DNA of 24,585 nucleotides. It comes from Phallusia fumigata (Eukaryota > Chordata > Ascidiacea > Phlebobranchia > Ascidiidae). Positions within the stretch are counted from its first letter, which is position 1, and every line of letters starts with the position of its first letter. Below, piece after piece: positions 1-12,300 of this stretch. Location: NCBI GenBank assembly GCA_008931825.1, contig QXVZ01030836.1:1-24585 (forward strand), given 5' to 3'. The notes under the pieces are model-generated. The model was not told the origin of the DNA. It saw nothing but the letters and a program-made list of their open reading frames with translations, and did not search any database. The translations under genes and the position numbers were made by a program.

Positions 1-205
1 AACCCGATTTTACTGAAAATCAACATTAACATTTCTTTTGGACATTAAAACGCCTGCATATTTGTGTCTGCCAAATCTTTCTTAGGCCAGCAAACCATCT
101 ACTGGGCCCTAGTTTTCATGATATAACAATATATCATGTTTAGTGGCCGCGTTAAAACGTAAAAAATTGGCAATAGCGACATACCTACTGCACAAAACAA
201 CCTAC

Positions 206-374
206 CCGTTTCCCAAGCGAATCCAGTATATAATATCTTGCCATAGCCATCGTTCGGTCGGGACACCAACTTCGGATGAGCAGAAACTTGCGAAAAACGT
301 CGAGGGATTTGGAGTAACCTTCGGGAATGTCGCACTCCTCTGGAGCTTCTTGATCAAACCAGGATTTCCACGAT
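206..374 (-). CDS. DNAH8: DNAH exon 41 (last in window): AAA6
   Basis: Encodes (K)[40 protein letters not shown] and [19 protein letters not shown] and [10 protein letters not shown] are strong signatures; WKSWFD--APEE resembles DNAH8. Acceptor TTAG at 376-375, donor GTAGGT. The following exon (AEGV... expected) lies beyond base 1. Confidence 0.96.
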
Positions 375-3300
375 CTAATAACAACCTCAGTAATGCTTAT
401 CTAGTTCAAGGCCTTAAAGTTTGTCTCTAGAACTTGGGTATTTGTGATTAGTATAAGGCTTTTTAAATTGGGCGACATCAGGGACAGGCAATTTCCACGA
501 TCTAATAACAGCCTAGTGGTTATAACTGGACGTTGGTGCCTCTACAACCTTATTTATAACAGGCTTTTTAAATTTGGGTACATTACGCTATTTCAAAGAT
601 TTTATAATGAACAATGGTTCCTACAATAAACATTTTGTTGGCATTTTTAATCAGATTTGGAGTGATCCTACCCCAACAGCCTGTGCCCTTATATTTTCAC
701 ATGTATCTTTTCAAATACATAAAGCACAGGGTAGTCTTTCCGATCTAAAAATGAATTTTATTGACACTCGGTTGCCAATGAATACAATAAATTGTCACTT
801 CCGAAGAGTAAAGCCCTCAACACGTCTATCTTATTGCTGCTTTGAAAATTTTAAAATCGACAAACTTTGGCAAGCCAACACTCTGTGGTTCACTTACTTA
901 TCATTTGCCGCCACTTGCGTGACGATTTGCTTGAATTGCGGAAGCACAGTTAGACGAACCAGATTAAGCCACGTCACATCGAGAATCCACTTCTTTGGCT
1001 TGGGGTCAACCGAGTTCAAGTCCAACGCAGCACCACCTAAAAATAACTCAAAGCTCTTTTTCTAACACCAAAGGTTTTGTTTTTCGAACAAAACTAATAC
1101 TTATGCGTTTGATAATAAATGCGTTTGCGTATACTAGCTTTCACCTTGCTGTAATTGACTCTGTACAAATCCCAACTAAATAGTATTAGCTTTTTTCAAT
1201 GGCCCTCTTGGACATAATAAATGTATTCGTTTCTTAGGCAAACAAGACACGGACATTAAAAGTAGCTTTAAAAAAACAAACTGTCAAGGAGCTTAATAAT
1301 GACGATTACATTGTAATGCAAACGTTTAAACGAGCGCTGTTTTTATCACTAATAATGCACCGATCTATTTTACTATATATAAGCTCATGTAATTTAATTT
1401 AACAATTTTTATAAATCAAAGATCGTTAAACTCCCTTACAAAACAAAATTCAGTTAAAAAAAATCAAACACTTTAAAACGGGGCCTAACCTTTGATGAGA
1501 ATATCAAACTCTGTGGCAGAGGTCTTGCCCGATTGCAAGTCGATTTTGAGCGCAAGAAGAAGGGTAAAGATATATTTGTGCTCTTCGTACAGCCCACGAG
1601 CAGTGTAGCAGAATATGGCGTAGCTCAGAAAGTCGATGATGTTTGAAATCCTCTTGGCAGGGATGGGCGACTGTGCTGATCTAAAATATCGACAAGGTGG
1701 TGGAATATTATAAATGAAAATATGCAAAGTAGAGGCAACCACTCGTAAAACTTCGCATTTTGTCTTTACACAATGATCACAGTTGAAGAAATTTGCCTTC
1801 ATAAGTATTTATGATACATTTGAAAGGCCTAAAATACAACGTTACGTACAGTTGAGCCTACGTTTCAAAAACAAAAGCCTTACAGTTCACAGTTTAATCC
1901 AAATGTGAATGTTTAAATTGCGTACAAAAAAAATTTTTGTCGCAATGGCCACAAATTTTGCTGTTAGTATTGTAAAATATTAAAAACGATTTTGGATATT
2001 GCAATTTTAAGAACCAATGTAACAATATACGAATACCAACGTGGTCGCTCACTTTTGTATGCTATGGTCGAAAACCTCAAGGAACTGAGCGAGAGAAGTT
2101 TGGTACATCACATTCACCAAACTCATCTCAGTAATGAGGAAGTAGAGGATTGAACCTCGGGATGCTACCGGTCTGTACTCCTCCCGAGCGGTGCTGATCT
2201 TCTGCTCCGTCTCCTCCGCAACCTCCAGCTTCTCACTGACCTCCTCCGCTGTTGCCTTGGTAACCTGAAGTAATCAAATCTTTGCTTGGTTACATTTGTT
2301 CCCACTGTTGAGTTAAGTTTATTTTGCTCACCAAAAGAAATCATAGCGACGCAATTGTACTAAAATAATCACAAAGTCGGAGATGGCTGCGCAACGTTTG
2401 AACATTATGAGGCGCGAAAAAAATAAGGGCACAATTTATGAATCAAAGTAGCTAAACTGTCATTACAAAGCGTTATGTGACGAAGGATCACATGAGAGTT
2501 TTTGTGCGTTACGAAACTTGTTCATGATGCAACACACAGAAGTCAGTGGGTAGTGTTTGTCTGCTTTGTTTAGAAACAAGTTATTCACTATTTGAATGAA
2601 GTGTGTATTTCTCCCATCGATAAAAACAGTGCTGGTAAAGAGATAAGTGTTCGCGCTGCTTCGAAAGTTATTAACTCAACTGCACCAAATATATAAATCT
2701 ACACGATTTGGAAACTCTCTACAAAGAACATGTTCTAAATTTGTAGCTACTTTCAAACAAACTTAATAACTTTGAAGAGAATTTATAAGAGTTGTGTTTG
2801 TGTTACCTGAAGAACTTGTATGAGACTGTGATCCTCCACCAACGATCCTTTGGTGGATGTGAGACGCAGGAGCAGGTTATCTTCTAGTTCCTGCATCTTC
2901 CTCTTGTTTTTAGTCACATCTTCCAGCAGCGCGATTCGCTCTGCCTCAAGTTCCTTTCAACGACAAAACTGTCAATTGTTCGTAGCCTTTCACAAACTAC
3001 ATTTTATTAAGTCAATAAAATGTGAGAAACAACAAAGTTGTTCAACCTTTTAGATTTATATCATGTTTTTCCCCACGATGCAACGAGTAGATTGATCCAA
3101 CAGAAAAAATTTCATTTTTCGTATGACAACAAATACATTCGAAACAGTACATTTTGTAATAGTACTAAAAGGTTTAATACGAAAATATACTTGATTTTTT
3201 TGATCTGAAATGCTTTGTTTGTCTACTTCAAAAATGTGAGTTTTGATATAAACGGTCTACACATTTACGACATGTTTGTTTACCAAGGTGATTTACAAGG

Positions 3301-6300
3301 CGACAGTAGGAGTTAACGACATTGAAACCCGATTTAACACTTCCACTCGCCTGTTTTTCAGTCACAATGACACGCGCGAGTAGTTGGTCCTCCAGACCCT
3401 TCATTGTGACAGTGAAGTCGACGATAGAAGTGCGAGCGCTGACTTCAGGAGTGTAAGCTGGGTTTGCCAACTTTGTGCTGAGGAAGAGTGTGAATCCATC
3501 CATCACGTCGGTTTCCTTGTCACCGAGTTTAACCTGAACGATACCGGAGTGTAAAAATGGGGGAGATTGTTTCGCTTGATGAAAGAAATCATAGTGATGC
3601 AACGGCAGAAAACTATCACCAAGCCGGAAATAGCAAAAATACGATGTTATGAGGCGCAAAAATAATGGAGGGCAAAATTCGAGGAAAAAAGATAGAACGT
3701 TCTGCAACTACCGTCATTACAAGGCGTTTTGTGATGAGCCTCGTCGGAAAACAATTTTTGACGCGTTTTAAGAAACTTGATTAGGTGGCGTTGATGGTTA
3801 GGGTTGTCGCTCGCGTATCAGTATTCTATTTTGGTTTGCTTTGTCGTATTAAGGATCGAGACTCCTATGCACTATACATTAAAACAAACGTGGTGCTACT
3901 AAAAGTAACTTTGGAAATTAGAAATGAACCACTGCTATTGCAGCAAGTTCAACTACAAACAGTTAAACCGTTTACCTTGAACGTTGNAACAAAAGAGATT
4001 TGAAAATAAAGAAGTTCTTTAATTTGGAGCAGAAGTAGTAGGATTTACCAGTTTTGAGGAAATTAACCTGATATACGATTACACTGTGTATGCGCATAGT
4101 TGATCCTGAGATCTGCCCTGAAATTTTCATGCAGACCAACGATAACGACACACTCATGTATAAAACACATCACGCCAGGCCTACAAGAGGCGTTGCACTC
4201 AAGTAAACCTAAAATTTTAATTTGATTGTGGAATGATCAATCAAGTCCCCACTAACAACATATTTAACAAAAGCTACGTTTTACAGAAAATAAACCAGAA
4301 GCGCTTAAAGGTCGCCTGTTAGTCAAAGCTTCGGGTATTATGAAGTTACTGATTAAGATCAGTGCAGTGTATGTTCAATACACAAATATTAAATATTAAA
4401 CCGTTTTTAACGAAACGACATGCTTCAAACAATTACTTGACTAATGATTTTTTTGAAAGTATTTACGAACATATTTGTGTTAGTGTTCTAACCTGTTTCG
4501 ATTTCATCGCGGAGTCGTAAGTAGCTTGTACAGCATCAAGTTCAGCTTGTTTCTCGTCTAAAACCGCCTGCGCAGCGGCGAGATCACCCATGGCTACGCC
4601 GAGTCGACGTTCTTGTACAACCAGATTTGCCTGTATTTTGTAACATTTAACAATCTTGTGTGTAAATGGAAGTCAGCAAAATAAGTTTATTTTCGAGACA
4701 TCTGATTCGACTGATAAATATTTTCTTTTCTTCAATAGATGAAAACTAAGTTACAACCAGTTAGGGAATAAAAAATGTTAAATACTAGCTTGACTAAAGA
4801 GATTGCTTTCGCAAAAATATCGCCCAAAAACCCTTCAACAATGTCGCTGTTGAAAACCCCCTGCCTTTAAACATACTACGTTTTAATTTTAAAAATATAC
4901 ATGTAATAATAAAGAAATTTTTAAGACAAATAAGATAACACACAATGAGCTAAAGAAATTTTAATCTTTAAGTTTTTGAGGCACATACAGACTACAGAAG
5001 GATCTAAGCCCAAGCCTCTTTACCTAAATTCGGCACTACCTGCAGACCAGTAGCGTGCATTGATAGATAAACCACCGCCGTATTGTCCCACCAAAGTCAA
5101 TACATTTTACCTTCAGTGGGAGAACTTCAACATTGATCGCATAAAAAGCAGCCATTGCTTCGGTCCACGAAAGTAATCCGGCCACATTCCCACAGACTTT
5201 CTTCGCTGATTCCAGGGTATAATCTTCCATGTTCAAGTAAGGCTCCAGCAAATCAACCGTCTCACCAGTAATAGTGTCCTTAGAATATCAACAAGGTCTG
5301 TTTGAGTATTTGCCATTGTTGATTTCAAATTGCAAATTATTGTCAACTGCTTTTGGGTGGCCGTATGTTAAAGAGTATTTACAGTTGAAATATTTTTGTA
5401 ATGTTTGTGTGTAAAACATGTTGTGTAAATGTTTTGATGTTTTTGTTTGTACATTGGATCCTAAGCCCTGATATTGCCATAGTGATAGGCATTGATCTAC
5501 GTTGCTCTGTTTGGGTATTCGCCATTCTTGACAGCAAGTTATTGTAAACAGCTTTTCCGATGCCTTAATTTTAAAAATTGTTGTGTAATTCATAACAGTT
5601 ATTTCCACTTAAACTATTTTGTTACTTTTTGTTTGCATTTATGTTTTGTTAATGTTTTGCCGCCTTGCTTGCTTTTGTCGCCAGAACTAAACCGGAATAA
5701 TCCCATGGTGAAACAACTTGATATACCTTGCCAAAGTCGAGCAGCATGGGCAAGAACTTGGTGTCGTTCATCAACTTTTGCGCCTCGTTCCATGACGGCT
5801 TCAAACAAGGTCTTTCAGGATCCATTTCCACCTTATTAACCTTACGCTACAATCAAGGGAAAAAAACAGAAACAACTGTCTACAATGTAATATCAGGAGT
5901 CACTAGAGAAACAGCATATTGGATAAAGACATCAGTCGCATATTAATGCAAGGTTGTAAACTTTAGCAAGTCTAATGTCATTCATCGTTTACGTTTAGGT
6001 TACGCTCAATTAAAAACATAACTGCCATAGAAATAGTAAATAGTGACTAAATCGTATTGCAAACGTTTCGACGATCATGTTGTCATCATCAGTGCAGTGT
6101 TTGCTACTCTTTAGGCCCCTGTTTTGCGTGCCTAACTATACATATTTATATTTGTATGTATATTTCTTTGTTATTGGCATCATCAGTATATCTTTTTCAA
6201 AGCTACAAATGACGTTTGGTTTCGTGTTAGTTCTGTGCGATCGTTTCAATACAGGTTTAGCATTAAAAATAATGCAGTTATCTGACTTACCCTCATTAGT

Positions 6301-9300
6301 ATCATGACGCAATCCATAATTCTCATGATCAAGTGAGGGGGTTTACCCAACTTCCGAACCGTCGCAATATCAGCAGGCTTGATTGTCTGATAATAAAATA
6401 AATTAATTCCGAGGTGATTTGATGTGTTTAAAAATGAAAGTAAACTTCGACTTGGTGTAATGATTCCTAATCCTTTTCCATGTCGGCCCCCCTTTGAAAT
6501 CACCCAACTAGTTCTTGTAACCCCTTCTGTAATTTATGGAATTAATTTCTCAAGTATCTGTATAACCAACCTTAATGGCTTAGCAGCCTTTCCCCACCCC
6601 CTTAGAACAAATCTTACACCCTTTAGAGTCGTAGTCACGACGCCCAGGTTCGTCCTTTTAATGCTAACCTAACCAGAATTTGGATGGAGGGTGAGTATAC
6701 GCCGAGATAGGTATTTCCAAAACGGCAAACTGCTTGTTTCTTTTTGAATAAAGGTCCGAGATATTTTTTGCCCAATCCAAGAGGACTTTATACACCCCTG
6801 ACTTGGGCCGTAACTGCAATGGACTTTTGCAACCATTGACCTCGTCTGACTAAACCGATGACAACATTAGTTGAAAAGCTCTGGCGAGTCATAGTGTAAT
6901 GTCTGACCACAATGATGTCAAAACTTGTACCAACCTGTAAAGCTGCCTCCGCCTTTTCCAAAGCTGGTTTCGCGGCCAGAAGTTTTTCTTCGGCAACCGC
7001 TTTATCGGCGTGGATGACGTCAGCTACACCCTGGGCTTTGTCTTTTACTTTTTGTACCTAAAACGGGATTGCGTATGTGATGGGTTTTATTTGCATGCTG
7101 GGCATGTGTTAGGATGCGTTTGGTTGTTAGGATTTCTTTGAACTATATTACATTTGGTGGGTACACACACATATATTCCCAAACAGTAGGCCGAAGCAAG
7201 TTAAAGGGTGAGAGGGGGAGGAAAGAGGCCAAATTTTGATGAAAAAGGCGAATACTTTCTATCATAGACTGAGTTCCAGGGATTTTTTAAGTCAAATAAT
7301 GTCAAGCACTACTTGCCTTGAACTTCTACTTAAATTACGCGGTTTAAGTTAGACTTATAGCATGGTTTCGTTCATTTTCATTTGCTCACCTTACTTTTGA
7401 CTTTTTCTGCTGCTTGAGCTGACACAGTGACCTCAGCTAACACGTCATCGGCCTTCTTTGAGGCGACCACTAGATCCTTCTCCTTTTCTACAAGTTGTTT
7501 GGACAGTTCGTTTACGGATTGTGTCGCTTCAATGAGTTTATCCAAACCTTTGGGATAGAATACGAACAATTTTTTTAACAAAAACATCATGTCTTAAAAT
7601 ACCAAAATAAAACAGGTGATAAAACTACAATTGTGATTAAATTGGTTGATCACATTTAAGGATTTTAGGTGAAAGCCCACAATAATTTAACATTTTAACA
7701 AAGACTGTTATCTAATGGTGTTTGCCTTGACACAGAACAAACTGTTAATTACTGTTGCAATTCTGTAACACAAACTTGAAGGATTACTGCCAGAGATTCA
7801 ACGTTTGCCTAACAATGTATTCACTACATGCAAATTCTCTGCCGGTTATTTTCTTTTACAATCCTTTCTTGGCCGAAAATTGTTTATTAATCTACCGACC
7901 TGTGTTCATGCGCTGTGCGAGATTGCCGATGTAATCCAACTTCTCCTTGTAAACTTTTTTGTATCCATCCAAAAACGACAAATAGGATTTCGGCGTGACG
8001 TAGGTCTGACGTCTGTATCGCTCAAAGTATTCGGTGCAAGCCTCGGCAACCAAGTCCTGGCATTGATATTGTCGGTGGAAACGTTGACCAGATGACCAAG
8101 TGAATTAAAATGAAGAATATTTACCCACACAATATCTAAGAGTCTCTAAATACCTGAAACATTCCCATCACTCCATACAGACTGACTTTGGCCTCTGGCG
8201 TGCACTGGATATCAAACCCTGATATGAAGTGGCGAGCTACGGCCACTAGGGCGTCTCGTGGCCACCGTGAGAACCAATCGATTGTGCACCCGGAAATCAA
8301 ACCCGGAAACTTCATTGATCGGGAACGAAATTTCTCTCCCACCTAAGAGGTAATGCGGCTTTTGTTAATTTTACGGCTTAATGCGGTTTAAAGGCCAGGA
8401 ATTTAAATAAGATACTTCATAAAAAATACTTCGGACCAAAAACACTAAAAATAAAAAGTATTTTAGTCTAAGCAGTACTTCCTAAAAATGGTTGAGATTA
8501 AAAATGTTCACTAAAAATACTTGAAACAAAAATGCCTATTAAAAAATTACTTACTCCAAAAGACTAAAAATAATAGCTAAAAACAGACTTATTCTTTTGA
8601 AAAAATAATTGAGTCTAAAAATACTTGAGATAAAAATACAAACTACATAAATACTTGAGACTGAAAATACTTGCTTAAAAAATACTTCTAAAACTAAAAA
8701 TACACTAAAAATCCTCACCGGAGAAAAACACAAAACAACATGAAGGTTGCTTTTGACTCGTGTCAGAAAATAATCGTATAGGTTTTCGTTAGTTGGAGGG
8801 CGCTTAGGATACTCCTTTTTCATCACTCCTATCAACTCTTGAGTTATCTCGTCGATCTCGTCACGCGCAAAGAGATTAGAAACCTTAAAAAATGAGATAC
8901 AGGAAAGGGAAAAGAAAAAAATACTTGGACAGCTTTTAAGGCAAGGTTTTTACTTCCAGCAGAAAATGCCGCTACACAGAAATGTGTAAAAAAATCAGCT
9001 GAGTAGTAATAATGATGTGAACTGACCTCGCCAGAGGCCAACACGTTATTGAGATATTCAAGAAACGCTTCATCCTTTATTTCATTGTCGGTGAAGATGA
9101 AAGTAATGCCGTGCCCCTCCTGACCAGCTGTGCGGTACAAAATCTTAAGGTCTTCCATCAAGTTGCTCACACCATACGATCTGCAGTGTTGTCAAAAAAA
9201 ATTTTAAGCCTATTTTGTTGTAAATGTTTTACTCGACCCACTAAACTTGCAAATAAAGTTAGGGGTCAGTGCCTTAATACGTTTCTTCTAAAGAGAAATG

Positions 9301-12300
9301 ACTGGTCAACTTGTAAAAACAATCATTTAAAAACTATAGGAATGCAAAACTAAATTAACTATGTGTTTTTGATAGTTGTATTACTAACTGTTACGTACAT
9401 ATTTGCAGACATTCGGCAACGTAGAGCTATCGGCGGTGGCTTTCTAAACAGGTAAAATGCTTTACCTTACCATACGCGCATGCACGTACCCTGGTAAGGC
9501 CTCATTGAGTTGAAATGCGGCAACACCCAAGCGGGGAAAAGAATGGGGATTGAAAACTTTTTTTTACCTGGTAAGAGTGATCTGGAAAGTCTTGTACCCA
9601 GCGATGAAGGAAGCTAGCCTGGTGAGAGACTGCTTTCCACTCCCACCGACTCCAACCAATAGGGCGTTGCCACGTGCAGTGTTGAGTATACGGGAAATTC
9701 TGACGAGATGGACCATTGCGTCCTGAAACAAAAGAAAACTTTTCCACCTATTGTGTAGCAAACAGAAGTTGTTAGGTGTGGCAGTATTGCAACCTTGAAC
9801 TTTATATTGTAGGAAATACACGTCAAAGCGGGTTTCGGGGGTGTTAAGATTAGAAAGAGAACATACATTCTGTTTGTTTAACCCCGGTGACGTCACACGT
9901 TGAAAAAGTTCATTAGAAAATGTTTTAAGAAGTTCATGAAAAAATAATTTAAATTTCAAAAATCTAACTTTGGATGCTAAGTACACAATTCATGGTTTTA
10001 TATATTCTCGATAGGAAGATACAAGCAAGTACTTAGGTATAAAAATTTGCGCCCCTTTTCCGAGTCATTCCTAATGATGACAGCAGCGTTTGTCGAAATG
10101 GAGAAAATGTTTTACACACAAGTACTGGCTTTTATCTTCCTTTTGAGAATATTTAAAAACGTGAATTTTGTTCCTTTGGTTTTTATGTTTTNTGAGAACA
10201 CTGTCGAGGTACCAGCCACATGCCATTTCTGTTGTATCCTTTTTATTTATTTTTTAGAATGTTGGTGAATTTGGGTCGACACCTTGGGTTTTTTGCTAAG
10301 AGAAACACAAGCGACAGATGCAGGATCCGAACTCACAACCTTGCGAGGACAAGGCAGCCGGGCCAACCCTATATCCATTGGCGACGGCAGAAAATTTTCC
10401 AGGAGGGGCCAAATATTCTATGCTTTTTCATTCAAGAGGTTTTTTTCATGTAACTTATATAAACCACCAAGTACATTTTTCGTATTTTCAGGAGGGGTCA
10501 AGTGCCCCCTTTTGCCTCTACGTGGCGGCGCCCATGCCTATAACCATCTTGACACTATGTAATACAGTTCTGTTAAAAAGGGGACAAAAATGTAAATACC
10601 TGCTTCAATGCTTTGTGGAACCAGCTGTCGTCCTGTTTGTTAACGAAGCGATCCGCTATAACGCGCGTGCATTCGTGTTTCCATAACCACATAAGGTACT
10701 TTATTTCAGGCACAACATCGCCAGTAATTTGCAACATGCCCTACAAGTATCAAACAGTTATATGTCGGTTATAACATGAGCTGGTGGTAAACTAGACCTG
10801 GTGACGAAAGAACAGAACAAAAATGACAAGTATTAGTAATTCAATCATGCCGAACGTCGATCAACGTCCTGCAAGTTTTCGTTCATGTCCAATTTCGAAA
10901 ATTGACCGAAAATGCTTAATACCCACTCAGAGACGGCCCTACACGTCTCTTGCAGACCTGCTTACTGTCATTTGTGGTGTGCCGTTGACGTTACGGCTTG
11001 CATGAACGCAGATCTCAGAACTGAATATGCGCATACATATAACCAATAGCATTAAACAGTTGTTCATGATAAGTGTAGTATTTTTTTAGAAAAACCAGTG
11101 GCTTTAAACCTTTCAATACTACTTTACATCGCTTTTTGTCCAGTAGAGGAGGAATAAAAAGTTCCAATGTAAGCAATAGAGGAATTCATTAAACAAGGTT
11201 CGAAGGCACTGAATTGGGCAGTTAAAAAATAACTTTGGTTTCAACTGCCACTTACTTGCCAAATTCTGCTCAGGTCTCGAAGGTTAAAGATATAGTGAAA
11301 TTTTGCCGGGGTGGGCAACAGTTTCCCTTTAACACCTTGCCACAGTCGTCTAGTGGCTTCCACCAGTCTTGGAACCAACGCGCAGATTTCAGGAGTAAAT
11401 TCTCGTTCCTTTAAAGACACAGTTAGTCTCAATTTATCTTTATCTGAGCGTTCATCAAATTTGCAGAAATTTGGGTAACTTGCCGTGCAGAAGTGTCCGC
11501 AGCCAATGGTGGAGAAAATCTTGTCAATAGAAGCATTAGAAGGGAGACAACTGTTAAATATGGTAAATTGCCGCTTTAGACGCTGCGGGATATCGTTTCT
11601 CCCACCACCGGGTTGGATCATAGCGCACACAAACTGAATGTCCACGATGAAAATGCAATCTCCAGGTTTTTCCAGGCTGAAAGCAGAAGTTGTTACTATT
11701 TGGAAACAAAGAACAATTCCTTACCCAACTTGTAAAACGTCCTTTGCCTATAAAGATAATTTTAAAAGTTGATGTAGGGGTACAGCAAGAAATTTATCAA
11801 GCTTAGGTATAAACCAATTCTTCCTGGAGTGGGTTTTACATTTAAGTACGTTGTCTTAGGGAAGAATTGGCACGCTATTGTTTTGTTACATGTAGATACA
11901 GCATCTTCGGTATCTTATTGGAATAGACGTAAGTTCCATTGTGTAATAAACATTTTTGCTAGCTTGTATGTGTGTATGTAAAACTTGAAGTACTTATAGA
12001 TGGCTTTGTTCTCCATTAACTGACGAACGATCTCGTTTGTGATCTGATCTCCCCACTCGTTTATGACAGGCATGTTGACGTCATCAATAAATACCGTCAT
12101 CTTTTTTCCAGCTGGGGGGCCATATGTACTGCCCACTCGCTTGTCCACGTAGCTCTCTATGGTCCTCTGAAATAAAAGGTAGGAATTTCACGACAAACTG
12201 CTACAGCGAAAATATTTAACACACAGGAAAAGGTTAACTTCCTAAAAAAAGCTTCATAAAAAAACGGTTTCCTTGCAAGTGTCGCGTGCTTGGAACGGGT

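Noticed and set aside
1-205. Exon following exon 41 (acceptor-like TTTTCAG at 13-19 on the reverse strand)
   Set aside because: The next codon in the required phase would be TAA, and nothing resembles the expected AEGV/LEKTWEESD segment; the exon is probably off the window.
574-1065. 163-codon open frame on the plus strand
   Set aside because: It overlaps exon 40 of the dynein gene in antisense; the minus-strand reading matches the family with correct splice sites, while this frame resembles nothing.
10220-10686. Overlapping plus-strand open frames of 77-122 codons
   Set aside because: They run through the SINE-like piece and family C repeat and into the antisense of exon 23; composition reflects repeats, not protein.
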